From an uncultured Synergistales bacterium (GTDB lineage: Bacteria > Synergistota > Synergistia > Synergistales > Aminobacteriaceae): a stretch of 49,401 nucleotides of DNA. The stretch covers positions 1-49,401 of the forward strand of contig CAJOEW010000005.1 in the NCBI GenBank assembly GCA_905233525.1, in the 5' to 3' direction. Below the pieces are notes generated by a model. That model worked only from the letters and a program-made list of their open reading frames with translations, was not told the DNA's origin and made no database searches. Positions within the stretch are counted from its first letter, which is position 1. Each line of letters begins with the position of its first letter. Shown here piece by piece: positions 1-10,256 of this stretch. The translations under genes and the position numbers were made by a program.

Positions 1-737
1 CGCGCCCATAAAATTGCATGCCTGACATCAACACCGGACTCGTTTTTAATTGGACGATCTATCAAAATTATTTTCATGTTTAAAAATTTCGCTGCGTCTA
101 TTTTTGATCTTATTCCGCCAATAGATCCTCCGTCCTTCGTTAATAATATTTTCGCATTTACAGCTTCAAACATCGATTTATTAAGCTCGTATGAAAAATT
201 TCCCTGCATCGCTATTACATGGCCGGCTCTGAATCCTAACGCCTCACATCTCGCTAATATTTCAGAATCAGGCAGCACTCGAATATATGCACGCTCTGAA
301 AATTCCTTTAAAAATTCAAGATCTTTACTTCCGGTTGCAATAAAAATATTTCCGTCAAGCTCCCGCAAAATCTTTACAGCCTCATGAATCGAATCAACGC
401 GCGTAATATTTTCATGCTCAAAATTATTTTCAGGTCTGATCACTCGCAATAATTCTGAATTAGTTTTCTGACAGGCTGATTTTATATTCTTGCTCGCATC
501 AACTGCATATGGGTGTGTTGCGTCAATAACATATTTTATTTTTCTGGACTTAATTAAATTTATCATATCGTCCTCGTTAAGCCGGCCTATTAAAATTTCA
601 ACGCCTGGAATATTTTTTACAAGCTCGGCTCCGTAATCACTCACAACTGAATATATTGCCGGTATCTTGTGATTTAATATATCCCGCGCTTCTGTTGTAC
701 CGCCAAATAGTAAAACCTTATCTGCATTATCAATCAT
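1..737 (-). CDS. cobK: Precorrin-6A reductase (CobK/CbiJ), 3' end truncated by the window edge
   Basis: My translation of the minus strand from ATG 737-735 (not in the ORF track): MIDNADKVLLFGGTTEARDILNHK...VSDYGAELVKNIPGVEILIGRLNEDDMINLIKSRKIKYVIDATHPYAVDASKNI...NIFIATGSKDLEFLKEF...; GGTTEAR, DATHPYA and TGSKDL are CobK/CbiJ motifs; open to position 1. Confidence 0.88.
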   Translation of the reverse strand, partial: MIDNADKVLLFGGTTEARDILNHKIPAIYSVVSDYGAELVKNIPGVEILIGRLNEDDMINLIKSRKIKYVIDATHPYAVDASKNIKSACQKTNSELLRVIRPENNFEHENITRVDSIHEAVKILRELDGNIFIATGSKDLEFLKEFSERAYIRVLPDSEILARCEALGFRAGHVIAMQGNFSYELNKSMFEAVNAKILLTKDGGSIGGIRSKIDAAKFLNMKIILIDRPIKNESGVDVRHAILWA

Positions 738-799
738 GGAACGTATTATAATTGCAAACACATTCGACACTGTCATAAATGGAGGTTGAAAATTACAAC

Positions 800-1336
800 A
801 TGGCCAAAAAATTTTTATATCTCGCTGTTTTTATAATATTATCCGATTTTTCACAGGCTTATGCCCTTTCAAATAGTGCTGACGCTTTCATGTCGCTGCC
901 GTTCGGCCATTCTTTCGCAAGAACTCAAAAACGTATGACTAACAGCGGAGCTACTGTCTTGACACCGCGTCAAACTACGTTATCGATGGAAGGATTTTTT
1001 GAAGGATTCCCTGCGAGATTTATTTTCGGCTTTCACAAAAAGAAAGGTCTTAAATCTAAAGCTCTTTACGTTCAAAGCTCAGGCAATGCCGCTCAAGATC
1101 AATTCTTGTATACGAGTTTACAAAAAGCCTATAACGCACAATTCGGATCAGGCCGCGAGTCGCCCATTCAAAATCCTAGAGCCGCCGGAAAAATTATGCT
1201 GCGTAATATTTGGACACCTGACAGATATACAACTATAACGCTGACTTATAATCCGGAAGCTACAAATAGATTCCCTACAAGCGCAATGAGCGACAGACCT
1301 GTACAATTAGTTTATAAATATGACAAATGGGACTAA
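800..1336 (+). CDS. Exported hypothetical protein with signal peptide
   Basis: ORF 779-1336. SD GGAGGT at 781-786 favours the internal ATG at 800 (MAKKFLYLAVFIILSDFSQAYALS), which gives a typical signal peptide. Confidence 0.7.
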   Translation: MAKKFLYLAVFIILSDFSQAYALSNSADAFMSLPFGHSFARTQKRMTNSGATVLTPRQTTLSMEGFFEGFPARFIFGFHKKKGLKSKALYVQSSGNAAQDQFLYTSLQKAYNAQFGSGRESPIQNPRAAGKIMLRNIWTPDRYTTITLTYNPEATNRFPTSAMSDRPVQLVYKYDKWD

Positions 1337-1339
1337 CGC

Positions 1340-1816
1340 TCATAAATTTGTGACACGCGTTAATTTTTCATCTGCAAAATTTTTTAATAATTCCCTCACT
1401 GAAATATTTAATATCGGGTGAACGTATTCAGGTAAAATTTCATTCAATGGAACTAATACAAACGCACGGTTATGCAAATTTTCATGAGGGATCTTTAATT
1501 CGGGCGCATTGACAATTTCATGCTCATAGAAAATTATGTCGATATCAATCTTGCGCGCACTCCATCTAGCTGAAGGGACTCGGCCTAATTTTATTTCAAG
1601 AGCTTTAACGAATTTTAATAGCTCAAACGGATTTTTATTTATTTCCATCGTTAAACAGGCGTTCAAATAATCAGGCTGCGGCACTCCTCCCCATGCTGGA
1701 GTCTCATAAACATTGCTGCGTGAAATAATTAAACCTGCGGTGCTCAAAAAATTAACAGCGTTCCGCAGATTCTCTAAACGATTCCCTAAATTTGATCCTA
1801 AACTGAAAGCGATCAT
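1340..1816 (-). CDS. folK: 2-amino-4-hydroxy-6-hydroxymethyldihydropteridine diphosphokinase (HPPK)
   Basis: IAFSLGSNLGNRLENLRNAV, NVYETPAWGG, DIDIIFYEHE, IPHENLHNRAFVLVPLNEI are HPPK motifs. Confidence 0.93.
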   Translation of the reverse strand: MIAFSLGSNLGNRLENLRNAVNFLSTAGLIISRSNVYETPAWGGVPQPDYLNACLTMEINKNPFELLKFVKALEIKLGRVPSARWSARKIDIDIIFYEHEIVNAPELKIPHENLHNRAFVLVPLNEILPEYVHPILNISVRELLKNFADEKLTRVTNL

Positions 1817-1825
1817 ATTAAAATT

Positions 1826-2425
1826 TTAAAACGCGCTGTCTTTATGAACTTTAGCCCACATGCGCTCATTGTTCGTAAAATCAGAGTCCTTTATTGCGTT
1901 CAAATTGATCGTTATATTTTCATCGGCGCATAAAACTCCGCAACGAGCTAAATAAATCGCTGAATATAAATCACTCACAGCAGCAGCATTCGTTTTACCG
2001 ATAAGATCCTTCGCAAGATTGACAACTTCACCGCAATACATAACCGTGTTTTTTGGCGGCTCAATGGCTTGTTTATATGCGTCCTGAATTTTATTTGAAC
2101 GTTCGGGATCTTCTTTTGAGATTTTAAACGCGCTCATGACGTTGTTATATTCGTTAATGTCATCGATAACGCACTGCATTAAATTTTTTCGGAGCTGTTC
2201 GGATTTTATAAGAGCTTCCTTAGCAATTTCTTCATACTGGGCATATTTCGCGCGTCCGATCGTCAAATTACACACCATTGAAACTAAACCGGCTGCCATT
2301 GCTCCAGATAAAGCCGCTGTACTTCCTCCGCCTGGTGTTGGTGAATTTGAAGCTAAAGTATCTAAAAAATCTCCGAGCGAAATTTTAAAAAAGTCCTGTA
2401 ATTTTTCCATCGTCATCAACATCAA
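1826..2425 (-). CDS. fchA: Formiminotransferase-cyclodeaminase / methenyltetrahydrofolate cyclohydrolase family protein (FchA-like)
   Basis: [38 protein letters not shown] is the cyclodeaminase signature; overlaps the fhs 3' end. The start may be ATG 2410 (MEKLQDFF). Confidence 0.88.
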   Translation of the reverse strand: MMLMTMEKLQDFFKISLGDFLDTLASNSPTPGGGSTAALSGAMAAGLVSMVCNLTIGRAKYAQYEEIAKEALIKSEQLRKNLMQCVIDDINEYNNVMSAFKISKEDPERSNKIQDAYKQAIEPPKNTVMYCGEVVNLAKDLIGKTNAAAVSDLYSAIYLARCGVLCADENITINLNAIKDSDFTNNERMWAKVHKDSAF

Positions 2426-4064
2426 TATTTAAGGCCGCAGGTTTTTTAGGTAATCCCGGCATCGTCATTATATTGCCTGTAATCGCTACGATAAAACCAG
2501 CGCCGGCCGATATTCTGATCTCACGAACAAGAACGCGGAAATGTTCAGGTCTGCAAATCAATTCGGCGTTATCGCTCAATGAGTATTGCGTTTTGGCCAT
2601 GCACACAAGCAATTTATCAAGTCCCATATCGTGAATTTTTTGAAGGTCTTTTAATGCTGCAGGCGCGTAATCAACACCATCGGCTCCGTAAATTTTTTTG
2701 GCGATCGTTTCGATCTTATCTTCCGGCGATTGATCAGCTTCGTATGTAAATTTGAAGTCTGATTTTTCTTCGCAGGCTTTCACAATTTTTTCAGCTAATA
2801 ATTTTCCGCCTTCTCCGCCTTTCGCCCAAACTTCAGCCAATGCGCAAGGAATATTTAAGGAATTTAATTTATCCTGCAAAAATTTGATCTCGTTCGCCGT
2901 GTCTGTAGGAAAATTATTTACCGCTACAACAACGGGAAGGCCAAAAGCTTTTATATTTTCAACGTGCTTGAATAAATTAGGCAGTCCTTTTTCAAGAGCG
3001 TTTATATTTTCGTTGGCCAGTTCTGTTTTTTTCAAGCCGCCATGCATTTTCAAAGCTCTTATTGTCGCGACGATCACAACTGCTGACGGTTTTAAATTCG
3101 CTGAACGGCATTTGATATCTAAAAATTTTTCGCCTCCTAAATCTGCACCGAAACCGGCTTCTGTAACAAGATAATCATTAAGTTTTAATCCTAATTTCGT
3201 CGCCTGAACACTGTTACAGCCGTGAGCGATATTTGCAAATGGGCCGCCGTGAATAAATGCAGGTGAACCCTCTAAAGTTTGAACGAGGTTAGGTTTTATA
3301 GCGTCCTTTAATAATGCTGCCATTGCTCCTGAAGCTTGAATATCGTTAGCTGTTACAGGTTTGTTATCGTAAGTGTAAGCTAATATAATTTTTCCGAGAC
3401 GCTTTTTTAAATCCGCAAGATCATTCGCAAGACATAATATCGCCATAACTTCAGAAGCTACAGTTATATCAAATCCGCTTTCACGAGGTACACCATTCGC
3501 AGAACCTCCAAGGCCGATAATAATATTTCTTAATGCACGCTCGTTTAAATCCATTACGCGTCTGAATACTATTTTGCGAGGATCTATATTTAATTCATTT
3601 CCCTGCTGAATATGATTATCAAGCATGGCCGCACAAAGATTATGAGCCGTCGTTATCGCATGAATATCTCCAGTAAAATGCAGGTTAATATCTTCCATAG
3701 GGATAACCTGAGAATAACCGCCTCCAGCTGCTCCGCCTTTGAGTCCGAAGCTTGGCCCTAATGAAGGCTCACGCAATGCCACCGCGGCTTTTTTACCTAT
3801 TTTGCGTAATCCGTCAGTTAATCCTACGCTTACAGTCGTTTTACCTTCGCCGGCTGGTGTTGGTGTTATGGCTGTGACTAAAATCAATTTACCGTCAGGA
3901 TTATTTTCAAGACGCTTAAAAAGTTTTGGTGATAATTTCGCTTTATAACGTCCGTATAATTCTAATTCGTCCTCTTTGATTCCAAGTGATTCAGCAATTT
4001 CAGTTATAGGTTTTGGAGTAACTGACTGCGCTATCTCAATGTCAGATTTGTAAATTTTAAACAC
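2385..4064 (-). CDS. fhs: Formate--tetrahydrofolate ligase
   Basis: 559 aa; [24 protein letters not shown]-loop, [36 protein letters not shown]-terminal [12 protein letters not shown]. Confidence 0.97.
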   Translation of the reverse strand: MFKIYKSDIEIAQSVTPKPITEIAESLGIKEDELELYGRYKAKLSPKLFKRLENNPDGKLILVTAITPTPAGEGKTTVSVGLTDGLRKIGKKAAVALREPSLGPSFGLKGGAAGGGYSQVIPMEDINLHFTGDIHAITTAHNLCAAMLDNHIQQGNELNIDPRKIVFRRVMDLNERALRNIIIGLGGSANGVPRESGFDITVASEVMAILCLANDLADLKKRLGKIILAYTYDNKPVTANDIQASGAMAALLKDAIKPNLVQTLEGSPAFIHGGPFANIAHGCNSVQATKLGLKLNDYLVTEAGFGADLGGEKFLDIKCRSANLKPSAVVIVATIRALKMHGGLKKTELANENINALEKGLPNLFKHVENIKAFGLPVVVAVNNFPTDTANEIKFLQDKLNSLNIPCALAEVWAKGGEGGKLLAEKIVKACEEKSDFKFTYEADQSPEDKIETIAKKIYGADGVDYAPAALKDLQKIHDMGLDKLLVCMAKTQYSLSDNAELICRPEHFRVLVREIRISAGAGFIVAITGNIMTMPGLPKKPAALNIDVDDDGKITGLF

Positions 4065-4143
4065 TCCTAATAAAAAAATTTATAACGTGCGAATAATATA
4101 ATAACCTTTCAATTTTAAAAAGCATGTTCATATTCAAGCGTTA

Positions 4144-4149
4144 TATAAT
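4144..4149 (+). promoter_or_regulatory. Putative -10 element (TATAAT) upstream of yggS
   Basis: TATAAT in the fhs/yggS divergent intergenic region; no good -35 seen. Confidence 0.4.
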
Positions 4150-4194
4150 TTCAATATGCATATTATAAAAATTTATTGAGGTGATTATTTTTTC

Positions 4195-4878
4195 ATGCAT
4201 CCTTCAGAAATCCGCGAACGTATAGAAAACGCAAAATCAAAGGCCGGACGCAATAACGATAAAATAATTTTTACAGCCGTTACAAAATTACATTCAATCA
4301 ACGAGATCGAACCTATTCAAAATTTTGTGGACGCTTTCGGAGAAAATCGAGTGCAGGAGGCTTTGAGCAAACGTGAATTTTATGACGCACGCAAAATTCC
4401 TTTAAGGCTCATCGGACATCTACAACATAATAAAGCGCGTAAAGCCCTGGAATTATTTGATACTATTGACAGCGTTGACAGCATTGAACTAGCAGAAAGG
4501 CTCGATAAAATTTCAAACGAACTCAATAAAATTACGCCTGTTTTAATCGAGGTCAATACATCAGGCGAATCAAGTAAATCAGGAATTTCACCGGACGGCG
4601 ACGAATTTAATAAGCTCGTTGATTTTATTGCAGGCTTGAAAAATTTGAGGCTCGACGGCTTGATGACTATAGGCCCGTTAACTGATAATGAAAATGAAAT
4701 CCGTAAGGCTTTCGCAAAATTGAGAACGCTTAACGAAAATGCACGCTCTAGAATAAATTTAGCGCTTCCTGTTTTATCAATGGGAATGAGCGGAGATTTT
4801 GAGCTTGCTGTTTTGGAAGGCAGCACAATGGTAAGAATCGGTACGTTATTATTTGGTGAGCGAGTTTATAAAAAATAA
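4195..4878 (+). CDS. yggS: YggS family PLP homeostasis protein
   Basis: FTAVTKLHSINEI (catalytic Lys), FGENRVQEA, LIGHLQHNKARKAL, LSMGMSGDFELAVLEGSTMVRIGTLLFGER. Confidence 0.95.
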   Translation: MHPSEIRERIENAKSKAGRNNDKIIFTAVTKLHSINEIEPIQNFVDAFGENRVQEALSKREFYDARKIPLRLIGHLQHNKARKALELFDTIDSVDSIELAERLDKISNELNKITPVLIEVNTSGESSKSGISPDGDEFNKLVDFIAGLKNLRLDGLMTIGPLTDNENEIRKAFAKLRTLNENARSRINLALPVLSMGMSGDFELAVLEGSTMVRIGTLLFGERVYKK

Positions 4879-4935
4879 TAAATTCGTGTTATATTAACCT
4901 GCAATCGAAATTTTTTAATTTGGAGGCGTTATTTT

Positions 4936-5331
4936 ATGAACATCATGAAATTTCTCGGCTTTGAAAATGAAGACGAAGATTACGAAAATGATAACGATTA
5001 TGAAGATCGCTCGCGCAAAAATAAAACTAAACGCGACTCAAAAAATACATCCGGCAGTAATAAATTGATATTATTCCGCGGAATAGCAAACGATTCTGAA
5101 AAGCGCAAGTTGTGTGAAGCTTATAATGACGGCGCTATGATCTTAATCGATATGCATGATCTTAACAGAAGCGAATATGATGAATCCGGAAAAGATTTTA
5201 TTACGTTTATGGGCGGTGTAGCTTATGCTCATGACGGCGAGATGAAACATATTAAACCGGCGCAGTATTTATTGACACCGCGTGCAGGAATGTTTGAAAT
5301 ATGGCCTGAAGGAGAATCTTCAGATGAGTGA
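4936..5331 (+). CDS. sepF: Cell division protein SepF
   Basis: Acidic N-terminal region MKFLGFENEDEDYEND, then VAYAHDGEMKHIKPAQYLLTP; between yggS and divIVA as in other bacteria. Confidence 0.88.
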   Translation: MNIMKFLGFENEDEDYENDNDYEDRSRKNKTKRDSKNTSGSNKLILFRGIANDSEKRKLCEAYNDGAMILIDMHDLNRSEYDESGKDFITFMGGVAYAHDGEMKHIKPAQYLLTPRAGMFEIWPEGESSDE

Positions 5332-6112
5332 TCTTTTGACGGCTAAGGACGTTGAATTAAAAGTATTTAAGAAAGTCCGTTTCGGAGGTTATGCTGTGGC
5401 TGAAGTTGAGGACTTTCTTAACCAGCTTGCGGACGATTTGGAAGCTTACGCAACACAGATCGAAGAAAAAAATAACCGTATTGAAGAGCTTGAAGCATGG
5501 GTGAAAAAACAAGAGTCAATGACTGATATGATCAAGGACGCTTTAATTCAGGCTCGTAAATCTGCAAAAGACATGGAAGAACAAGCTACACAAACGGCTG
5601 ATAAAATCGTTAACGATGCCAAAAGTGAAGCCAATAAAATTATTAACGAGGCCGACTCCGAAATTAAAACAAGAATGAGCGACGCTGACAGACAAGCCTC
5701 TGAAATTGTAGCTAAAGCAAAAATATCAGCCGAAGATATAGAAACAGAAGCTAACGATAAACGAATCCGCGCCGAACAAACTTTATCAGGCATTGAAGAC
5801 GAGATCGAAGAACGCCGGCGTGAAGCTAATGATCAGGCTGATGACATAATCGCAGCAGCACGATCCGAAGCCGATAGAATTATCACTGACGCTCGCGATG
5901 AAGTTGACGAGTACAAAAATCATCTCAAGTTCTTGAATCTGCGTAAACAGCAATTTGTAAAAAATACCGTTTCTCTGTTGTTTGACTTCGGAAAAATCAT
6001 AGACAGAGCACAAAACGATGACGATCTATTAAGTTTTGATGAACCGGATGAAAATAACAACACCAGCCTAAATAATTCGTACGATAAAGATAATGCCGCC
6101 CAAACAGAATAA
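5324..6112 (+). CDS. divIVA: DivIVA-domain coiled-coil protein
   Basis: MSDLLTAKDVELKVFKKVRFGGYAVAEVEDFLNQLADDLEAY is the DivIVA N-terminus, followed by a long coiled coil. ATG 5324 preceded by GAAGGAGAA and overlapping sepF is preferred to the 5282 start. Confidence 0.9.
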   Translation: MSDLLTAKDVELKVFKKVRFGGYAVAEVEDFLNQLADDLEAYATQIEEKNNRIEELEAWVKKQESMTDMIKDALIQARKSAKDMEEQATQTADKIVNDAKSEANKIINEADSEIKTRMSDADRQASEIVAKAKISAEDIETEANDKRIRAEQTLSGIEDEIEERRREANDQADDIIAAARSEADRIITDARDEVDEYKNHLKFLNLRKQQFVKNTVSLLFDFGKIIDRAQNDDDLLSFDEPDENNNTSLNNSYDKDNAAQTE

Positions 6113-8153
6113 AATTGGCTCAGTCGTTCTAAATACTCCGATCGATATAATACGCGGTATCGGTCCAAAAAAATTAGAGGCGTTTAAAAAATTAGGCATT
6201 GAAGTTCTTGAGGACTTATTTTATTTTTTGCCTAGACGTTATGAAGACAGACGTGAGCCTGTACCATTAAGAGATCTTCAAATTGGTGAATATAACTGCG
6301 CTATAGCAAAAGTGACTGATGTTACATGCGAATTCGGACGTACGAACGCAGTAATATTTGACGGACGTTCTTATGCGAGTGTTGTATGGTTCAGTGAAAA
6401 ATTATCATTCGTGCGGCCAAATATGATATTAGCTTTATACGGCATGGTTGATAATTTCGGCGGTCAAGCTGCGTTTTCTCATCCTAAATTTGAAATATTG
6501 CGCTATAAAAACCAGTCAACGCTCATCGGTAAAATTTTCCCTGTATATCCTGCTACGGCTGAATTATCTCAAAAAGAAATATCAGGTGCTGTTGATTATG
6601 CGCTTGAAAATTTTTTGTATTTACTTCAGGAATTTTTACCGGAAAAAATTATTAAACATCATGGCCTTATGAGTTATCCGGAAGCGATTATAAATATTCA
6701 CAATCCAATCGACGAGGACAATTTTTTAAGAGCGCGTAACAGATTAGCATTTGACGAATTATTTTTATTGCAGACAGGAATTTTTATGCGCCGTCAAAGA
6801 AATTTAAAACCTGGTGCAAAAATTTTACAGGCTGGAAAATTACATAACGCCTTCATGGAATCTTTACCGTTTAAAATTACAAGAGCACAGAACCGCGCTA
6901 TACAAGAAATTTTAAAAGACGTTGGAACAAGCTGGCCGATGAACAGATTATTACAGGGCGATGTCGGTTCAGGTAAAACGCTCGTAGCAATTTCCGCAAT
7001 GCTTACAGCCGTTGACAGTGGAGCGCAAGCCGTTTTTATGTGTCCGACTGAAATTCTTGCGCAGCAGCATTACATAACGTTGAAAAAATTTTTAGCTTCT
7101 TTGAATATAAAAATTGCGTTATTGACAGGCAGCACAAAATTATCTGAGCGCAAAAAAATTTTATCCGGTCTTAAAAAAGGCACCATAAATATTTTAGTCG
7201 GAACTCACGCGGTTTTCTCTGACGATGTAAAATTTGATAATCCTGCTTTATTCGTAATAGATGAGCAGCATAAATTCGGAGTCTTACAGCGCAATGCCTT
7301 AATCTCAAAATCAGAAGCTCCGCACGTTTTAGCAATGACCGCCACACCAATCCCGAGAACTTTAATACTTTCGATATATGGAGATTTAGACGTTTCAGTT
7401 TTAGATGAGCTTCCGCCAAATCGTAAACATATCGAAACGATCGCAATGCAGCCTGTAGAATTTGACATATTACCGAGAATGATTAGACAGCGCGTGAGAT
7501 CTCATGAGCAAATTTATTGGGTGTGTCCGTTGATAGAAGAAGGCGAAAGAGCTTTAAGCAACGTTACAAATACTTTTGAGCGTTTGAAAAGAATTTTGCC
7601 TGATATAAAAATTGCAATGCTTCACGGACGCATGAGCATAGAAGAAAAATCGGAGGTAATGCAGGAATTTTCAGAAGGCCATATAAATTTATTAGTAGCT
7701 ACGACCGTTATAGAAGTTGGCGTTGATGTTCCGAATGCCAGTTTAATGATAATTCAAGACGCTGGACAATTCGGACTTGCACAGCTTCATCAATTAAGAG
7801 GACGTATCGGACGCGGCAATGTTAAAAGCACTTGTATTTTAATGGAGAGTCAAAATATCACGGACGAAGGTGAAGCGCGTATTATGGCCATGGTTGAAAA
7901 TTCGGACGGCTTCCAATTAGCTGAACAGGATTTAATGCAGCGTGGGCCAGGTGCGTTATGCGGAGTGCGTCAACATGGTGTAACTGATTTTTACGTTGCT
8001 GATCTTGTGCGTGATAAAAGAATTTTAAATTTAGCACGGCGAGACGCTGAAATTTTAATTAAAAACGATCCTGAGCTTGAAAGCGAGCCTCTGTTAAAAA
8101 ATGAGTTAATGCGGAGATTAGGTGAAGCTCTGGAATTGATTATAACGTCATAA
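6093..8153 (+). CDS. recG: ATP-dependent DNA helicase RecG
   Basis: LLQGDVGSGKTLVAISAML, DEQHKFGVLQR, LAMTATPIPRTL, ATTVIEVGVDVPNASLMIIQDAGQFGLAQLHQLRGRIGR, RGPGALCGVRQHG. Confidence 0.97.
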   Translation: MPPKQNKIGSVVLNTPIDIIRGIGPKKLEAFKKLGIEVLEDLFYFLPRRYEDRREPVPLRDLQIGEYNCAIAKVTDVTCEFGRTNAVIFDGRSYASVVWFSEKLSFVRPNMILALYGMVDNFGGQAAFSHPKFEILRYKNQSTLIGKIFPVYPATAELSQKEISGAVDYALENFLYLLQEFLPEKIIKHHGLMSYPEAIINIHNPIDEDNFLRARNRLAFDELFLLQTGIFMRRQRNLKPGAKILQAGKLHNAFMESLPFKITRAQNRAIQEILKDVGTSWPMNRLLQGDVGSGKTLVAISAMLTAVDSGAQAVFMCPTEILAQQHYITLKKFLASLNIKIALLTGSTKLSERKKILSGLKKGTINILVGTHAVFSDDVKFDNPALFVIDEQHKFGVLQRNALISKSEAPHVLAMTATPIPRTLILSIYGDLDVSVLDELPPNRKHIETIAMQPVEFDILPRMIRQRVRSHEQIYWVCPLIEEGERALSNVTNTFERLKRILPDIKIAMLHGRMSIEEKSEVMQEFSEGHINLLVATTVIEVGVDVPNASLMIIQDAGQFGLAQLHQLRGRIGRGNVKSTCILMESQNITDEGEARIMAMVENSDGFQLAEQDLMQRGPGALCGVRQHGVTDFYVADLVRDKRILNLARRDAEILIKNDPELESEPLLKNELMRRLGEALELIITS

Positions 8154-8160
8154 TAAAAAA

Positions 8161-8595
8161 ATGGTTCAAAGCTATAACGAAAACGATCCGCGCGAAATAT
8201 TTTTTAATTATTTGTTCTCACATACTTGTTCACGAAAACAAGCAGAGATTTTTTTAATGCGCAAAAAATTTAACGAGCCTGAAAAATTATTACGTGAAGC
8301 AGAATACGCAGGCTTAATTGATGATAAGGCTTTTGCGGATTTATTTGCGTTTGGTCATTTACATTGGGGAGATTTGAAAATTTTTCACGAGCTTGCATTA
8401 CGCGGCATTGATAAGAAAAATATTAACTCAGCGCTTAAAAATATCCCTGACGAACAAACGCGCGCCCGAAAATTATATAACGACTGGAAAAATTATTTAG
8501 ACATTAAAAAAATTATTGCACGTTTGAGATCACGAGGCTTTTCAAATAATTCCCTACGTTCAATTTATAATAACGGCAGCGATATAAATTTTTAG
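8161..8595 (+). CDS. recX: RecX-family regulatory protein
   Basis: Helical repeats NYLFSHTCSRKQAEIFL...AEYAGLIDDKAFADLF...DLKIFHELALRGIDKKNINSAL; directly downstream of recG. Confidence 0.7.
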   Translation: MVQSYNENDPREIFFNYLFSHTCSRKQAEIFLMRKKFNEPEKLLREAEYAGLIDDKAFADLFAFGHLHWGDLKIFHELALRGIDKKNINSALKNIPDEQTRARKLYNDWKNYLDIKKIIARLRSRGFSNNSLRSIYNNGSDINF

Positions 8596-8746
8596 TAAAA
8601 AAAAACTGCACATTATATAATTACAAACTATTGAAGGGCTCTAGACGGAGGTAACGGTTCGTCAGCTTAAGGAGTTTTTGCCGTTAGAAATTTGATGAAC
8701 ATCGTGAGCAGATTCAAGAAGCAAACGAGATCCCGAAAAAAGAAAA

Positions 8747-8786
8747 CGACAAGCTCCATTTTTTCAAAAGGCTAAAAAGCTTGTCG
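8747..8786. repeat. 9-bp perfect inverted repeat CGACAAGCT...AGCTTGTCG (22-nt loop)
   Basis: Arms at 8747-8755 and 8778-8786 in the long recX/livJ gap. Confidence 0.7.
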
Positions 8787-8975
8787 AGTTCCTCTTTTAT
8801 TTGCTTAACCTAATCCTGACTGCCTGACAGTTATTGGACAGGTTCTCCAAGTAACTAGGGATTTCAAACTTCTTCAGAACGCAGTACTCTTCGCTGCTTC
8901 CTGCTTTGAATTTTAGCACACTAAGAAATTTTCCACACGTAAATGAATAAAGCTAATTATCAAAAAAACACGCAT

Positions 8976-8984
8976 GATATAATT
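8976..8984 (+). promoter_or_regulatory. Putative extended -10 (TGATATAAT) upstream of livJ; coordinates approximate
   Basis: Sequence ...CGCATGATATAATTTTCGC... about 45 nt upstream of the livJ start. Confidence 0.45.
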
Positions 8985-9027
8985 TTCGCACCATTTTTAA
9001 TTTTTAAAACAGGAGTGATTTTTGGTC

Positions 9028-10158
9028 ATGCGTAAGATTTTTGCAGCTGTGCTTTTAATTGCAATGCTGTGTTCGTGTGCATATGCTGATGACGGCGTTA
9101 TTAAGATCGGTGTTTTTAATTGCCTGACTGGTCAAAACGCTTTAGGAGGTCAATTAGAACTCGAAGGTACACAACTCGCTCATAAGCTCATGCCGGAAAT
9201 TTCAGGGAAAAAAGTTGAGCTTATTATCGTTGATAACAAATCTGATAAAGTCGAAGCAGCTAACGCTGTAACAAGATTGATCGAAAATGATAAAGTCTGT
9301 GCAATAATTGGAACGTTCGGATCTTCTCTTGCGATGGCCGGCGGTGAAGTTGCAGAAAAAGCAAAAATTCCAGTAGTCGGAACTTCATGCACAAATCCTT
9401 TAGTAACGCTTGGCAAGAAATATTATTTTAGAGTCTGCTTCATAGATCCTTATCAAGGTGCAGGCGCTGCGACATATGCGTTAAGAAAATTGAATTTTAA
9501 ACGCGCTGCGACTCTTATTGATGTTGCCAGTGATTACAGCGTAGGTCTTGGGACGTTCTTTAAAACTGCTTTTGAAAAAATGGGCGGCGAGATCGTTGCA
9601 GAATTAAAATACAATTCCGGCGATCAGGATTTCACAGCGCAATTAACGGAACTGATCACGAAGAATCCTGATATAGTTTTCTTACCGGCTTATTTTGCTG
9701 AAGGCGCTATAGTTTTAAAACAGGCTAATGAGCTTGGAGCCGAATTTAAATTTATTGGTGCTGACGCTATGGACAATCCGGAGATCGTTACGCTCGGCGG
9801 TGACTCTGTCGAAGGTTTCATGCATACAACTTTCGCTTATGATCCTTCAATGAAAGATATGAATCCGACAGCAAAACAATTCACAGAAGAATGGCGTAAA
9901 GTTCACCCAGATAAAGATCCAAATGCTTTAGCCGCTGTTGGTTATGATGCTTACGTAATGTTAAAAGATGCTATCGAACGCGCCGGAAGTGCTGAACCTG
10001 AAAAAATCCGCGACGCTCTCGAACAAACAAAAGATTTGCCAACTGTAACGGGTATCACTACAATTAACGTAACTCACGATGCAGAAAAAGATATGGGAAT
10101 CGTAGAGATCCGCGACGGCAAAAAAGTTTTCATCGGCACAGTAATACCTGAAAATTAA
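9028..10158 (+). CDS. livJ: Branched-chain amino acid ABC transporter, substrate-binding protein (LivJ/LivK-like)
   Basis: Signal peptide with C at the cleavage region, IKIGVFNCLTGQNALGGQLELEGTQLAHKLMPEISGKKVELIIVDNKSD, periplasmic-binding fold family I; SD AGGAGTGA at 9011. ATG 9028 preferred to TTG 9022. Confidence 0.93.
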   Translation: MRKIFAAVLLIAMLCSCAYADDGVIKIGVFNCLTGQNALGGQLELEGTQLAHKLMPEISGKKVELIIVDNKSDKVEAANAVTRLIENDKVCAIIGTFGSSLAMAGGEVAEKAKIPVVGTSCTNPLVTLGKKYYFRVCFIDPYQGAGAATYALRKLNFKRAATLIDVASDYSVGLGTFFKTAFEKMGGEIVAELKYNSGDQDFTAQLTELITKNPDIVFLPAYFAEGAIVLKQANELGAEFKFIGADAMDNPEIVTLGGDSVEGFMHTTFAYDPSMKDMNPTAKQFTEEWRKVHPDKDPNALAAVGYDAYVMLKDAIERAGSAEPEKIRDALEQTKDLPTVTGITTINVTHDAEKDMGIVEIRDGKKVFIGTVIPEN

Positions 10159-10183
10159 TTTTTGGAACGACTGTTTTTTTCGA

Positions 10184-10218
10184 GGGAGGGAATTTTTTTT
10201 TCAAACCTCCCTTTTTTT
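10184..10218 (+). terminator. Rho-independent terminator-like hairpin between livJ and livH
   Basis: GGGAGG...CCTCCC followed by T7. Confidence 0.75.
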
Positions 10219-10256
10219 ATTTTCAAATTTTATTTTTTAAACAGGAGGCCATTTTT

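Noticed and set aside
76-387. 103-aa plus-strand ORF
   Set aside because: Antisense to cobK, whose minus-strand translation is clearly conserved; no SD.
2136-4000. Plus-strand ORFs 2136-2432, 2752-3174, 3739-3948
   Set aside because: Antisense shadows of fchA and fhs; low-complexity translations with no family signal.
7171-7468. Overlapping minus ORFs inside recG
   Set aside because: Antisense to conserved helicase motifs; typical spurious ORFs.
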